Positions 63,311 through 64,000 of a DNA stretch of 64,000 nt are shown piece by piece. Every line of letters starts with the position of its first letter. Position 1 is the stretch's first letter. The DNA is from JAHFTY01 sp964584785. GTDB lineage: Bacteria > Acidobacteriota > Terriglobia > 20CM-2-55-15. The notes beneath the pieces are model-generated. The model had not been told where the DNA came from. It did no database searches and worked only from the letters and a program-made list of their open reading frames with translations. A program made the position numbers and the translations under genes. The stretch is taken from assembly GCA_964584785.1 (NCBI GenBank), contig CAZPBY010000011.1, positions 67,493-131,492 of the forward strand, in the 5' to 3' direction.

Positions 63311-63329
63311 CCTTAACCTGCAGGTAAGG
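63311..63329. promoter_or_regulatory. Dyad at the MOSC gene ribosome site
   Basis: CCTTAACCTGCAGGTAAGG is a near-perfect dyad with the core ACCTGCAGGT exactly symmetric. It overlaps the TAAGGGG ribosome site about 10 nt before the ATG at 63340, so it could be an operator or translational hairpin for the MOSC gene. Chance cannot be excluded. Confidence 0.3.
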
Positions 63330-63339
63330 GGAATACACC

Positions 63340-64000
63340 ATGACGGATGTCGGTTCGATCGTTTCTCTCTGGCGGTACCCGGTCAAGTCCATGATGGGCG
63401 AGGAACTGAATGCTGCTGAAGTGACCAAACGCGGGCTGTCGGGAGATCCACTTACGCGATCATGGACAATTCCGACGGAAAGGCGGCCAGCGCCAAAAAC
63501 CCGCGAAAATGGCCGCGACTTTTTGACTTCCGCGCCGCACTGGCTGACGCTCCAGCTGTCGATGCGAAAGTACCGCCAGTCCGTATCGCCCTGCCCGATG
63601 GCACTATCGTCAGGAGTGAGCAAGGCGATGTTCACCAGATCCTTTCCAAGGCGCTCAGGCGCCAGGTGACACTATGCACATTGTCCGATCGGACTAAGGC
63701 CAGAGCTGAGGAGTATTGGCCGGACATCGACGGGCTTGAACATCGAGACACTGTTACTGACTTTGATCTCCCGGCGGATACCTTTTTCGACTGCGCCTTT
63801 GTGCATTTGCTGACAACGGCCACGCTGGATCGGCTCCGCACACTGTACCCGCAAGGCCGCTTCGAAGTCCGACGTTTTCGCCCGAATATCGTCGTCGAGG
63901 TCGCGAACGAAGATAACGATTTTGTGGAAAATGCCTGGGTTGGACGAGTCGTCGCGATTGGAGATACGGCACGACTGAGCATCAGTGGTTGTTGCCCGCG
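63340..64000 (+). pseudogene. MOSC-domain protein gene with frameshift, 3' end outside window
   Basis: The ATG at 63340 starts VGSIVSLWRYPVKSMMGEEL and AAEVTKRGLSGD, the N-terminal beta barrel of MOSC (molybdenum cofactor sulfurase C-terminal) proteins, normally followed by RTYA. At about 63448 the frame is lost: GGAGATCCACTTACGCG lacks one base compared with GAT-CGC-ACT-TAC. From there the second frame reads on to the window edge with TYAIMDNSDGKAASAKNPRK, then WPRLFDFRAA, FRPNIVVEVA and GDTARLSISGCCPR, the expected MOSC continuation. So this is one gene with a one-base deletion (or a sequencing error), also truncated by the window. The two frames together cover about 220 residues; the MOSC family is linked to Mo cofactor and sulfur transfer. 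Confidence 0.82.

Overview
The window looks like a chromosomal segment of an uncultured, free-living Acidobacteriota species. The call rests on gene content: a Tad/Flp pilus locus of the kind common in that phylum, a cytochrome-like DUF1592 gene followed by a DUF1552 gene and an exported ankyrin protein, two xanthine-dehydrogenase-family enzymes, an UPF0182 protein and a small-type PurL working with PurS and PurQ. No rRNA, tRNA, CRISPR array, insertion sequence or prophage was recognised.

Layout. (1) 1-3.6 kb, minus strand: two TadE-type pseudopilins, a TadG-like protein and the start of a TonB-like protein that runs off the left edge. (2) 3.7-12.4 kb: six multi-pass membrane proteins, including two GT87-type mannosyltransferase-like proteins and GT-C-like proteins; two are paralogues in opposite orientation around a third. 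(3) 12.5-22 kb, plus strand: a J-domain protein, two tandem Flp pilins, prepilin peptidase (TadV/CpaA), CpaB, secretin CpaC, CpaE, CpaF, TadB, TadC, a previously uncalled 30-residue membrane peptide and a DUF192 protein. Regions 1-3 together form a Tad secretion/pilus locus split by a glycosyltransferase block, which suggests a glycosylated pilus or a surface glycan made with it. (4) 22-24 kb: a DUF2306 membrane protein, a retropepsin-like protease and a YycJ-type metallohydrolase. (5) 24.2-33.3 kb: purB-purS-purQ-purL, then purF-purM-purN, then tyrS, with many 4-nt start/stop overlaps. (6) 33.3-39 kb: a three-domain acyl ligase/carrier/acyltransferase protein, nicotinate phosphoribosyltransferase, a large secreted protein and a small conserved protein. 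(7) 39-47.8 kb: an exported two-subunit molybdenum hydroxylase (IorAB-like), then the DUF1592-DUF1552-ankyrin operon. (8) 47.9-56.1 kb: a secreted protein coupled to UPF0182, then divergently a three-subunit PaoABC-like molybdoenzyme followed by lspA. (9) 56.2-64 kb: a CzcCBA-type heavy-metal RND efflux operon with a small leading membrane protein, an F420-type LLM oxidoreductase and a MOSC-domain gene broken by a frameshift and cut by the right edge.

A family of imperfect palindromes (five full copies and one diverged half copy) sits only in gene gaps between 24 and 48 kb. It produces false ORFs and a false N-terminal extension of purB. The most interesting items are this repeat family, the glycosyltransferase block inside the Tad locus, the 30-residue peptide after tadC, and the frameshifted MOSC gene.
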